Of a stretch of 45,367 bases of DNA, positions 9,714 to 19,057 are shown one piece after another. The DNA lies in NCBI GenBank assembly GCA_025201865.1, contig MU602685.1:1-45367 (forward strand), in the 5' to 3' direction. The DNA comes from Ramicandelaber brevisporus. Taxonomy: Eukaryota; Kickxellomycota; Ramicandelaberales; Ramicandelaberaceae. Made by a program: the position numbers and the translations under genes. Each line of letters starts with the position of its first letter. Positions within the stretch are counted from its first letter, which is position 1. The notes under the pieces were generated by a model. That model was given only the letters and a program-made list of their open reading frames with translations, searched no databases and had not been told where the DNA came from.

Positions 9714-12700
9714 TTACCAAGAGATTCGGGCGAGTAGTGACTTTGGATTCCGTCGCTTGTACGCCTTTCTCACTTCTTCAACCACCACCAAAACAACCGC
9801 CATTGCGATTGGGAAGAACCAATATGCCATTGGAATCGGTCTCGTTTCAAATGCTGTTTGTACAAACGGAGCATACAGGATAAACAGTACCACTGTAACT
9901 GTTGCCAGCGCCGCAGCCCATGTAACCCAATTCATTGGATGCCTTAACAGCGAGCTTGCACGGGTTCGCACGCCGGGCAGATTACCAAATGTCTGGAGCA
10001 TCGCCAATGAGACGAAATGGATACTTTGACCGACACGAACGTGAGGACTCCAGTCGGGGTTCCACTTGTCGTAAGCAAAGAATATTTGAGAGGGAGAGAT
10101 GCCGTGAGAATAGTACATGTAGCAGAAGAACATGGCATTAGCAAATGTACTCTCAATGACACCGGTAAAGAAATAAGCATGTGAAATAAGACGGGCGCCA
10201 GCAAGCTTGGTCGTGCGAGGGTTGCGCGGTCGGCGTGAGAGCACGTCGGCTTCAGGATGCTCGTACATGAGTGCTGTGGACGAGAGCAAATCCGTCAACA
10301 CGCAGATGACGACCATGTAGAAGGGAGAGAGCGTCATGGGACAGCCAAGCAAGAAGCTGAGCAGAATTGGAATCAGCTCACTGAAGGAACCGGCAGGCAG
10401 GAGATACAGGATGACCTTCTGGAGATTGTCAAACACCAGTCGACCATACTTGATTGCGTCCACGATGACAGATAAATCGCCATCCAGCAGCACAACTTGA
10501 CTAGCTTCAATTGCAATCTCACTTGAAGTTCCAATGGCAACACCAACATCCGCAGCCTTGAGAGCGGGTGCATCATTCATTGCATCGCCAGTAACTGCAA
10601 CTACGCATCCATTACGCCGGAGCATTGTAACAATCTCTGCCTTTTGGGCTGGTGTGATGCGTGAAAATACAATCTCTGGATACTTTGTGATTGTCGTCCA
10701 TTCCTCCGGTGTTAGTTGTTGCTGCTGAAGATCCTGGCCAGTTAACAACAGACCCCGGTCGAAGACATTTCCATTGACTGTGCGGACCAAAACAGTGTCG
10801 CCAGATTGAGCGTGGTTCCGGATATCGTCAATAGTGTCGAGATTCTCTTTAGTCAAGATACCAACACGCCGGGCAACAGCAGCCGCAGTGACGTAGTGAT
10901 CGCCAGTAACCATCAGCACTCTAACTCCAGCATCTCTGCATATTTGGATCATTTCATCAATGCCATCCCGAGGTGGATCCACAATGGCGTACATTCCAAG
11001 CGCACATAATCCACTGGTCGATTGAGCAACATAATTGGATGAAGCTGGTGTGGTGTCATCGATCGTCTTTCTGGCAATGGCAATTACACGCATACCGCGA
11101 GCAGCCCACTGATGCTGAACACGTTCAAACTCGGCGGTGTCATCGACAGTCAATTCGCGTTCGTTAATTCCATCAGCATCAAGGACGGTTGAGCATCTGG
11201 AGAGAATGAGCTCGGGAGCACCTTTGACATGTAATAAGAGGGAGCTGTCTTTATCATTGATAGAATCATCCATACGATGCACGGTAATCATGCATTTGGT
11301 GCGCTCAGTAAATGGAACATGTTCGACTCTCTCTGCATTCTGCACTGCACCAACTGCGCCAAGTCCATCAGCCAGCGCAAATCTCATAATTGCCACATCC
11401 GTTGGATCACCTGAGAGAACACTACTAATGACATTATCGCCATCATCAGAAAATACACCTGTATTCACATCGTCGAGTAGTTCAGCTGCACTGCACAAAT
11501 AGCCAGCAACCTGCATTGTACGCACAATCTCGCCTGCAGTCTCTTTCACAGTAGTAAACTGACTAGGCTCTGGAGTTGATCTGCTGCTGCTGTCTTCAGT
11601 TGAAAGCGGTGAGCCAGTTGGGTTGGTTTGAGATTTAACACCATAAGAACTGGCCTGCACATCATACGTCTCAACCACTCTGTTGCCAGCAAACACTGCA
11701 TCAACATGCATTGTGCCCAATGTGAGAGTTCCTGACTTCTCAGCACAAATCACACTGACTGAACCCAGTGTCTCAACTGCATTTAAGCTGCGAACCAAGA
11801 TTCGTTTATCCAGCATCATTCTAGCCACAATGGTTAGTGTCATTGTAACAGCCAATGGCATTCCGCATGGCACGAATGCAACCAACACTGAGATTGCGTT
11901 AACAAGTGCCGAGGGCAATGACAAGAATCCCGGATATTTAACACGCAGCCATACTGCCCACAATATCAACACAAATGTAGTTGTCGCTACAGCCATGGCG
12001 GCAATAATCCCCACAAAGCGACTGATTTCTCGCTGAAGAGTTGTTGGTGGAGGCTGTTCATTGGCAGTTGTCGCGGCAATGCTGGCAGTAGCAGTGTGGG
12101 AACCAATAGCCACGGCAACGCCAGCACCGCGTCCATTCAATACAGTAGTTCCAGTTGGTGCAATGTTGCGAGAAGATAGGAAGCTCTCATCTGTTGCATC
12201 AACTGTCGCTTCAAATGGCTCAGCTTCACCACTCAGCATTGATCGGTTCAACTTCAAGTCAACGCTTTCAATAATACGTACATCTGCAGGAACTCTCATC
12301 CCTGCTTCCAACAGCACAACATCGCCAATAACCAGTTGCTCAGCAGGCACTATGAGTGTTTGACCATCGTTGCGTCTAACCAGCGCAGTTGATGAGATCA
12401 TGCTCTTGATTGATCTCAACACTCGCCATGAATTGTAATCATGATATGCATTGAACGCTGCTTGAACTATGATTGATGCGATCAGCACAATTCCCAAGTA
12501 GAGATTCATTAGCGCGTCAGATGTGTCCGGCTCGGGACTCAATGGACGCCATGCGAGAATGCATGCAATTGCAGCCACCCACATTATAACACCAAATCCG
12601 CCGAACAGATAACCGAGCGCCTTTGGAATGATACGAGTTGGCGGAACTGGCAGTACATTGGGACCATCTCGCTGCAATCTGAGCTGAGCTGTTGATGAAG

Positions 12701-13202
12701 ACAAACCAGATGAAATGTTTACAGCCATCCGTCGCTCCAAATCAGCAATGGACAAGAGATGGGCATTGGACATGCCGCCCTTTGCAATTGTGGTTGTAGA
12801 GTCTACTGTAACTGATGGTGGCTTCGTTGCACCGTTTGTTGTAGGCAGTGGTAAGCTGGCGTGAGATGGTTTGGGCTGACCTGCAGCAATGTTGTCAAGG
12901 GGAGAAGCAATGCCCGGGGATGGCACAGATGCCAATGCGATGGGATCACCTGCTCCATGTGAGTAGTTTGACTCGGCAAGAATTCGATACTGAACAATGA
13001 GCTCGGCATTCGATGACGAGGCTGGTAGTTGCGTTGATAGACGTGGATGTGGTAGTGGAGGTGGTGTAATCGGTCTGTTTGAACTGCGCAGTCGTGGAGA
13101 TGCTGCAGAAGCACCGCTGCCGTTAGAGGAGGAAGAGGAGTGAGGCAACAATGGTTCCGCAGGCTGGTCGAGCCAGCCGTGATCACGGTACGACGAGCCC
13201 AT
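9714..13202 (-). CDS. Na,K-ATPase-like P2C-type ATPase lacking the phosphorylated Asp (putative pseudo-pump)
   Basis: 1162 residues: a low-complexity N-tail (1 to about 150), cation-ATPase N-domain (GLSSSTAQLRLQRDGPN), M1-M2, actuator domain with SGEAEP near 324 (usual TGES), M3-M4, phosphorylation and nucleotide domains, then M5-M10 to the C-terminus. Nucleotide-domain KGAPEL (about 658), MVTGDH, and hinge TGDAMNDAPALK (about 870) are kept. The phosphorylation motif reads CAEKSGTLT, not CSDKTGTLT: codon GAG at 11741-11739 gives Glu488 where Asp is required. In M4 the ion-binding Glu of PEGL is Cys446 (PCGMP). In M6 the first Asp of the D-x3-D pair is Cys967 while the second, Asp971, is kept. 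P2C enzymes move Na/K or H/K by an aspartyl-phosphate cycle; this protein is predicted not to form it. No frameshift or stop, so it is maintained. A regulatory or scaffold role is inference. Confidence 0.88.
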   Translation of the reverse strand: MGSSYRDHGWLDQPAEPLLPHSSSSSNGSGASAASPRLRSSNRPITPPPLPHPRLSTQLPASSSNAELIVQYRILAESNYSHGAGDPIALASVPSPGIASPLDNIAAGQPKPSHASLPLPTTNGATKPPSVTVDSTTTIAKGGMSNAHLLSIADLERRMAVNISSGLSSSTAQLRLQRDGPNVLPVPPTRIIPKALGYLFGGFGVIMWVAAIACILAWRPLSPEPDTSDALMNLYLGIVLIASIIVQAAFNAYHDYNSWRVLRSIKSMISSTALVRRNDGQTLIVPAEQLVIGDVVLLEAGMRVPADVRIIESVDLKLNRSMLSGEAEPFEATVDATDESFLSSRNIAPTGTTVLNGRGAGVAVAIGSHTATASIAATTANEQPPPTTLQREISRFVGIIAAMAVATTTFVLILWAVWLRVKYPGFLSLPSALVNAISVLVAFVPCGMPLAVTMTLTIVARMMLDKRILVRSLNAVETLGSVSVICAEKSGTLTLGTMHVDAVFAGNRVVETYDVQASSYGVKSQTNPTGSPLSTEDSSSRSTPEPSQFTTVKETAGEIVRTMQVAGYLCSAAELLDDVNTGVFSDDGDNVISSVLSGDPTDVAIMRFALADGLGAVGAVQNAERVEHVPFTERTKCMITVHRMDDSINDKDSSLLLHVKGAPELILSRCSTVLDADGINERELTVDDTAEFERVQHQWAARGMRVIAIARKTIDDTTPASSNYVAQSTSGLCALGMYAIVDPPRDGIDEMIQICRDAGVRVLMVTGDHYVTAAAVARRVGILTKENLDTIDDIRNHAQSGDTVLVRTVNGNVFDRGLLLTGQDLQQQQLTPEEWTTITKYPEIVFSRITPAQKAEIVTMLRRNGCVVAVTGDAMNDAPALKAADVGVAIGTSSEIAIEASQVVLLDGDLSVIVDAIKYGRLVFDNLQKVILYLLPAGSFSELIPILLSFLLGCPMTLSPFYMVVICVLTDLLSSTALMYEHPEADVLSRRPRNPRTTKLAGARLISHAYFFTGVIESTFANAMFFCYMYYSHGISPSQIFFAYDKWNPDWSPHVRVGQSIHFVSLAMLQTFGNLPGVRTRASSLLRHPMNWVTWAAALATVTVVLFILYAPFVQTAFETRPIPMAYWFFPIAMAVVLVVVEEVRKAYKRRNPKSLLARISW

Positions 13203-13376
13203 ACCTGCTGGTGTTGGTTGTTACTGATCAAGTGGCTACAAACAAAACCTTTTAGTATTATTATGAGCACAAGGTGGTTTGAAAGGAAATGGCAGATGTG
13301 TGGCTGGCTGGTTGGCTGGCTGACTGACGAAGCAGAGTAAAAAAAAAAAAAACAACAATGCAAACAAGGTTTGTGT

Positions 13377-13985
13377 GATATGCTTCTGTGCGGCGCGCAA
13401 CTTTAAGCGGCAGCAAGCGTAGTGACTAGTGTGCTATAAACCAAAGAGGGAAGACAGAAGACAGAGGACAGAGAGAGGACGGAGTGATGTGGTCAGCACT
13501 GGCAGCATCATTCAGGAACATGTCGGAGTGTCCGCCACTGTCGATGCTGCAGAGACTGGTACCATTGCTATCAGTCTGGTAAGATGCAGAGTGCAACTCC
13601 TCTCCTGGCTTCTGTCTGAACGGTTTGACGTCAGTAAACTGCAGGGATATCCGACGTTGACATTGACATCATTCGAAACGATATCCCAGAAGTCAATTTC
13701 ATACCTCTCGATTAAGTTGCATTATTTAATCGTATTTCATCCTAATTGTTCAATTGACTTGTTTAGATTAGTGTTCATAGTTTGGAATCGAGTAACGGTC
13801 ATTCGACAGAAACACTTCGGCTGGAACAATTCTGCTTATCCAACAAACAGGGGGAATGTGTGCTATTATCGGCCCAACACTGAACGAACGAGTTTGCTTA
13901 TTTTCTACCGCAGCACGACTTTTGTAATCTCTAAGATGAAGCCAGAGACCAAGCAAGCTCACACAGATCCAGCTGTTGCTGCTGC
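13377..13985. repeat. Left copy of a ~0.6 kb duplicated segment, abutting an assembly gap
   Basis: Matches 13996-14573. The first 320 nt (13377-13696) are identical to 13996-14315. A divergent stretch with a net length difference of about 31 nt follows, and the last 112 nt (13874-13985) are identical to 14462-14573. It holds the TATA (13432) and leader of the F-box gene and its first 16 codons (ATG 13936), then runs into Ns. Either overlapping contig ends of two haplotypes or a true tandem copy. Confidence 0.9.
13936..13985 (+). pseudogene. Truncated second copy of the F-box paralogue B start, cut by Ns
   Basis: The first 16 codons (MKPETKQAHTDPAVAA) are identical to the start of the gene at 14524, then the sequence ends in the N run. 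Most likely an assembly duplicate of the same gene end rather than a separate locus. Confidence 0.6.
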
Positions 13986-13995
13986 NNNNNNNNNN
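13986..13995. other. Assembly gap (10 N)
   Basis: Ten unknown bases between two copies of the same segment. The round size suggests a scaffolding placeholder, not a measured distance. Confidence 0.98.
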
Positions 13996-14052
13996 GATAT
14001 GCTTCTGTGCGGCGCGCAACTTTAAGCGGCAGCAAGCGTAGTGACTAGTGTG

Positions 14053-14059
14053 CTATAAA
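14053..14059 (+). promoter_or_regulatory. TATA box of F-box paralogue B
   Basis: CTATAAA; the same box is at 13432-13438 in the left copy. It sits about 50 nt before ATG 14106 and 470 nt before ATG 14524, which favours a spliced leader. Confidence 0.55.
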
Positions 14060-14105
14060 CCAAAGAGGGAAGACAGAAGACAGAGGACAGAGAGAGGACG
14101 GAGTG

Positions 14106-14197
14106 ATGTGGTCAGCACTGGCAGCATCATTCAGGAACATGTCGGAGTGTCCGCCACTGTCGATGCTGCAGAGACTGGTACCATTGCTATCAGTCTG
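14106..14197 (+). other. Possible first coding exon of F-box paralogue B
   Basis: ATG at 14106 opens 30 codons plus two bases up to a GTAAGA donor at 14198. Splicing to the CAG acceptor ending at 14501 joins in frame to ATG 14524 and would add about 38 residues at the N-terminus. Supported by TATA spacing and frame, not by transcripts. Confidence 0.4.
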
Positions 14198-14523
14198 GTA
14201 AGATGCAGAGTGCAACTCCTCTCCTGGCTTCTGTCTGAACGGTTTGACGTCAGTAAACTGCAGGGATATCCGACGTTGACATTGACATCATTCGAAACGA
14301 TATCCCAGAAGTCAAGTTCATATCTCTCGATTAAGTTGCGTTCTTTATCTTTAATACTTGTAGCCTGGAATCAAGTAGAAGCCGGGATACTATGCTGGAA
14401 TAATTCGGTTAGAACAATGCTGCCTATCCAACAGACAGGGGGAATGCGTGCCATTTTCGGTCCAACACTGAACGAACGAGTTTGCTTATTTTCTACCGCA
14501 GCACGACTTTTGTAATCTCTAAG

Positions 14524-16131
14524 ATGAAGCCAGAGACCAAGCAAGCTCACACAGATCCAGCTGTTGCTGCTGCTGCCTGCCAGCTGTTCCGATTGCCGCG
14601 CAAACTGCTCGAGCTGGTAGCCACCTATTTCTCGCGACGCGAAGCTGCTCTTGTGCTGTCTGTGAACTCGACGTTCCACGAGATCTTTGCTAAGCGCGTC
14701 TGGCGTCGTTTCGTCATTTCCCTGGCTAACAGCAGAAAGACTATCCCGCTGAAATCGGTGCTGAAATATGGGCATTTGGTGCGTCGTATACGAGTTACGG
14801 GCTCGATCCCAGAGTCTATTGACTTGGCCGCAACGTTCCCAAACATCACTCATCTCTGGATTTCGTTCTATCAACTCGCAAACATTATCAAGTCATCTCA
14901 AGGGAAGTGCTTTGAGCGTCTCTGCTATCTGAGTACATGGGCATGGGATGCTGACTATGATGAGTTTGAAACATCAGACGACATTGCTCCGGTCCTCAGT
15001 TGGCTTGACAGCCGATTTGAGGCCGAATCTGGACTGCAGAAGGTGGAATGGGAAGTGTATGCCGGCCACGATATGCAGCTACCGCATCAAATTGCGGACT
15101 GGCTCCAATCTACTGGCCAGTTCAGTCGAATTCACTTCAAGTTTGACAACGAGGGGTTGAACTTTGGTGACCCTCAAAGCCTTGACTTCAATAAAGCAAT
15201 TCCTCATTGTTTGGTCGATTGGAAGGTTGAGGAGAATGATGGTGTATGTGCCGCTTATAGATTCAGTGGTATTCTGAACACCATTCCACGAGCCGAGCGC
15301 CAACATTTCAAGTTTCCAGCTTTGAAGCGCTTGAGAATTGGCACATGCTGCAATGCTGGCGATGAAGTGTATTCACAGTTCAACTTTGGAGAGCTGTTTC
15401 CGTCAGTTCGAGACCTCACATTTGATTGTACCCAAACGGAATGTTATTATAATTACCCCAAAGATAGCTTTAGTTCTATCTTTGCTTATCCTTGGCCGTC
15501 CGTCCGAAAGCTCGAGATTTGCGGGAGTTCTACCTTCGAGAACATAATGTTACATCTTGCAGCTGTGCCCAATGTTGAAGAGTTCTATATCAGCCGTAGA
15601 CCTGATGAAGATTATAATGGTATAGGCTTAGTTGATTTATGTGAGCTTGATCGTGTATTGCCGAAATTAGTGCGACTGAGGATTATAGGCGATGGCTTGA
15701 TATCGGCTCCCAAACAGCAACAACAGCAGCAGCCACTCTTTGGCCATCTCCGCCATATTAGCTTCAAATGGCTCACTATGACCTCATCAGCAATTAGCGC
15801 ACTTGTTCATGCTCCAGCACTGGCTGATATTTGTCTGAAGTGCGTCAACATTGTAAATGACAATGAAGGCAACAAGTGCAATAACTATTATCGCCAAGAT
15901 GACTTGGCGCTGAACCTTGACTTTTTGATTGGTGTTACAAACACTGCAGTTCGATCCGTGGATATTCAAGTTGGTGACGATCATTTGCCAGTAAATTATG
16001 AAGGTGTTATCAGAGCGATACTCAAGTGCTTTACTAGACTGAATGTCTGTATCATTTGGAGTTATTTCCAAAATGATTTCCCAAGTCTCCTCAAACAGTT
16101 CCCTGCTATTAAGTTGAAAGTCATTGACTAA
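14524..16131 (+). CDS. F-box / LRR-like protein, paralogue B
   Basis: 535 residues from this ATG (MKPETKQAHTDP). An F-box-like segment is at about 20-65 (LFRLPRKLLELVATYF, then STFHEIFAKRVWRRF). Leucine-rich-like units follow (FPNITHLWISF, FPALKRLRIGTC, FPSVRDLTFDC, YPWPSVRKLEICG, VPNVEEFYISRR, LPKLVRLRIIG). It shares domain order and the PWPS motif with the gene at 7952, so the two are paralogues separated by the P-type ATPase gene. Expected role: substrate adaptor of a Cullin-RING (SCF) ligase; partner unknown. A short Gln run (QQQQQQQ near residue 400) interrupts the repeats. An upstream exon at 14106-14197 may add residues to the N-terminus. Confidence 0.82.
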   Translation: MKPETKQAHTDPAVAAAACQLFRLPRKLLELVATYFSRREAALVLSVNSTFHEIFAKRVWRRFVISLANSRKTIPLKSVLKYGHLVRRIRVTGSIPESIDLAATFPNITHLWISFYQLANIIKSSQGKCFERLCYLSTWAWDADYDEFETSDDIAPVLSWLDSRFEAESGLQKVEWEVYAGHDMQLPHQIADWLQSTGQFSRIHFKFDNEGLNFGDPQSLDFNKAIPHCLVDWKVEENDGVCAAYRFSGILNTIPRAERQHFKFPALKRLRIGTCCNAGDEVYSQFNFGELFPSVRDLTFDCTQTECYYNYPKDSFSSIFAYPWPSVRKLEICGSSTFENIMLHLAAVPNVEEFYISRRPDEDYNGIGLVDLCELDRVLPKLVRLRIIGDGLISAPKQQQQQQPLFGHLRHISFKWLTMTSSAISALVHAPALADICLKCVNIVNDNEGNKCNNYYRQDDLALNLDFLIGVTNTAVRSVDIQVGDDHLPVNYEGVIRAILKCFTRLNVCIIWSYFQNDFPSLLKQFPAIKLKVID

Positions 16132-17422
16132 TTGTGTCTCTTCTATTTTTAATATTATCTAACGGACATGAGTGGTCAAGCCACGTTTATCTTCGTGTCA
16201 AGGCTGGCAATTTCCGAGTTCGATTGACTTCACACTGAACCAATGTTCTGGGGAAAGGCACCACCACAGCCCAGATGAATGGAGAAGGCAATATCTTTTG
16301 GCAGCAGGTTCCGGCTGATTGCACACAGCTCTGCTGTGGAATAGCAGCAGAAGCTGAGCCTCCGACGCATAATAACACGTTCGTGTGTATGTGTGTGAAT
16401 GTGTGTGTGCCATATATTGCACAACGGATGGTTGTTCCAAGAAAGGAAATAACATTTGACCACTCCAGCAACCCTTGCATTGTCAAAGCACAGGCAGCAT
16501 TTCTACGCACACACACTCTCTCTCGACTGGTAGTGATCAGGATACCTCGCAATGGCTCGGCTGGATGGGAGAGGATGAGAGAATGAGAGGTGCACGCACA
16601 TGTCCACTGCCGCTATTGTGGTGGCTATTCACACACACACATACATACAATGAGAGAAAGTGCACACAAAGACCACCGGAACCAAATCAAAACATGCAGC
16701 ATTCTCACAATCGGCTACGATGCAGCTGAGCGAGCCATTCATGCTTTGTCAATCAGCAGCAACAGAAGCACCAGCAGTATCATAAAGAGAGGCGGTCCAG
16801 CATCATTCGACTGCCTTTGTGTTCCTCGTCCTCCATTCATTCGCACCGTCACATTCTGCAGCATCTGCTGTGTCGCCAACTACGTCATAGCCAGCTTCCC
16901 TTTCATCCCTCGTACACTATCCTCCTCCGCATTCCAGAGACACTCTTTCGGCACCACCACACAAACACGCACACATTTCTAACAACCACACCGACTCGGC
17001 ACCATTCCACAATCCACTGCCACTTCCATTTGAACTCACATAACTGTATGTACCTCTCAACTTCACACTGATATCACACTTCTTTGTCTGAACAGATCAT
17101 ATTGTGTTCCTGGTATTGATCCATTGTTGCATTGTGTGTGCAAACCAACCAGTGTTCTACTTTTTTCCGCTGCACATCCATCGCAATTGATGCATTCCCA
17201 TTGTGTCAGCACACATGCACTTGCTGCTGCCATTGTTTCGCATTCTGAATGTGCCTGTGCTTGCAGTCCATTCCACTGCTTATTGCGTCTGCTGCAAGGG
17301 TCAGTGTACACTCTCTATCAGCATCATCACCTGACAACAGCTGACATTAACTGACATTGCTCGCTCACTATTACTGCTCATTGTGTGCATTGATTCTGCT
17401 ACTGCCGCAGCTTGTCTATTCG
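16132..17422. other. 1.3 kb gene-poor spacer with CA/GT microsatellites
   Basis: Contains GTGTGT (16380-16415), ACACAC runs (16505-16525, 16630-16650, 16960-16980) and C/T-rich stretches. Frames here are short, low in complexity and share no recognisable motif. Probably the promoter and leader of the HSF-type gene. CTGACATT repeats and a CCGCAG acceptor-like site occur just before its ATG (17330-17410), so a leader intron is possible. Confidence 0.45.
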
Positions 17423-18478
17423 ATGCCGCCGACATCAAGCTTCCCCAAACAGCTGTACGCCTTGCTGACGAATCCACTCGGCAAGCCCAAGTACATCCGG
17501 TTCAGCGACGACGGCACGTCGATTGTCATCACGAACCGCGCGCTGTTCGAGAAGGAGGAGCTCTCGCTGCTGTTCCGCAGGCAGACCAAGTTTGCGTCGT
17601 TCAAGCGGCAGATGTCCGACCACCAGTTCCGCAACCTTCGAGACAAGCGCCGGTTTGTCGGCTGCAATGTGTGCGAGTGGCAGCACGCCTTCTTTGTGCG
17701 TGGCAGACCCGACCACCTGTACTTGATTGTTCGCAAGAAGCGCACCAAGCATCTGCAGACACATTGCGAGGATGGCGACACCACTGGCGATGAGCAGGCT
17801 GTCTTGAAGAGTGCGTGCAAGAGTGCGTGCAAGAGTGAAGTCCAGCATTCTGCCATCGAGCAGTTGATGAAGATGACCGATGTGAGTATGTCGCCATCAT
17901 CATCACCGGCATCACCACTTCAAGTGTTACCGATGTCCACGATGCATCCCAAAGCAGTCCAAGCACAGATTCCTCTTGCCAGCCCGATTCCACTCAACAT
18001 GCCATACACACTGCCACACAGTGTCACTCCATTCTACTCCATGCTCCAGCCACCAACCACACAGATCCCGGCACTCCCTGGCTCACTGAACATGTTCAAC
18101 ACCTCGAGTGGCATGTCAGCGGCATCAATCAACCAGAATCTGCCGCTGATGGCACTCGCTGCAATGGCTGCTCCGCGTGCTCAAACTCCATCGTTCCAGT
18201 CTGCTCAGCAGCCAAATAGCCACCAGCGCAGCATGAGCCTGGCCGGTCCATCGCCACAATCCACTTTGCAGCCTCTGCCCAGCATCGATTGGCAAGCACA
18301 GCTTCTGAGAACACTCATACCATCCGATGCCGACTCTCCGAGCTCAACGCTGCTGCCACTCCAAAACATGCCCGAGAATGACTCCATCTTCGCCACCATC
18401 CAGCCACAGCCGATGCCAAACACCGGTCTGCCTTTGTTTGATTCAGGAAGTGTGTCAGCTGGAGCCTTCGTGCTCTGA
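17423..18478 (+). CDS. HSF-type DNA-binding domain protein
   Basis: 351 residues. A heat-shock-factor-like winged-helix domain spans about residues 5-105: SFPKQLYALLTNP, then FSDDGTSIVI, the recognition helix region FASFKRQMSDHQFRNL (family SF-x-RQL), and WQHAFFVRGRPDHLYLIVRKK. The rest is Ser/Pro/Gln/Met-rich and looks disordered, as in activation regions. No HR-A/B heptad coiled coil follows the domain, so it resembles HSF-related regulators rather than a canonical trimeric Hsf1. A short duplication, KSACKSACKSE, occurs near residue 135. The frame is open upstream to 17357, but the hydrophobic extension is not HSF-like; MPPTSSFPK is chosen. Predicted nuclear transcription factor, targets unknown. 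Confidence 0.82.
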   Translation: MPPTSSFPKQLYALLTNPLGKPKYIRFSDDGTSIVITNRALFEKEELSLLFRRQTKFASFKRQMSDHQFRNLRDKRRFVGCNVCEWQHAFFVRGRPDHLYLIVRKKRTKHLQTHCEDGDTTGDEQAVLKSACKSACKSEVQHSAIEQLMKMTDVSMSPSSSPASPLQVLPMSTMHPKAVQAQIPLASPIPLNMPYTLPHSVTPFYSMLQPPTTQIPALPGSLNMFNTSSGMSAASINQNLPLMALAAMAAPRAQTPSFQSAQQPNSHQRSMSLAGPSPQSTLQPLPSIDWQAQLLRTLIPSDADSPSSTLLPLQNMPENDSIFATIQPQPMPNTGLPLFDSGSVSAGAFVL

Positions 18479-19057
18479 CTAGCAATACACCTGCGTTGAC
18501 CCATTCTCAGTTTGCACAACAATATCATCTGTGTTTCCTTCTATTCGACTAGTAGTTTTGTCCTTTTTCCTCAATCACCATTCCGTATTGTCATGTACTT
18601 GTTTTATTACTCTGGCATTCATCTTCGACTGTATCATTATATAATAATAGTAGTCAGGCGCACACTAAAATATGCAACTTGCATCATAAATGTTGCTATC
18701 TTGATGTATTCTGTGCCTCCCCTATGTCTGTGGCATGTACCAAGCACTGACACCATGCAGATAAGAAAACACTGGAGTTTCCGCTGCGGCTTCCCCGTTT
18801 ATATGGGACACGTTGACATGTTCGCTTCGGTTTTATTATCGGCTCCGGGGCAAATTCGGACCCGGTCGGCGACACGTTGCTGCTGTTCGTGTTTGGCGTT
18901 TGCTCCTTTTCAATTAGTAATGCAGCTAAATAAATATAAATACACAGCATTTCGTTAATGTAATGTGCCACCATTTGACAATATCATCAGACCATTCATA
19001 GCAATCACTGTTTGACATTCTAACATAGAAATCAAAGACATCTCCTCCCCCATTACA
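18479..19057 (+). promoter_or_regulatory. 3' flank of HSF-type gene and promoter of O-methyltransferase
   Basis: No gene seen. A TATA box (TATAAATA) at 18935-18942 lies about 120 nt before the O-methyltransferase ATG. The remainder is AT-rich 3' UTR-like sequence. Confidence 0.5.

Larger units (their letters stand above)
13996..14573. repeat. Right copy of the ~0.6 kb duplicated segment
   Basis: Begins with the same GATATGCTTCTG that starts the left copy at 13377 and continues into the complete F-box gene. Differences from the left copy cluster in 14316-14461, inside the putative leader intron. Confidence 0.9.

Noticed and set aside
13429-13985. Long frame through the left duplicate and into Ns
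   Set aside because: Starts at a non-ATG codon, spans leader and intron-like sequence, and is repeated at 14048.
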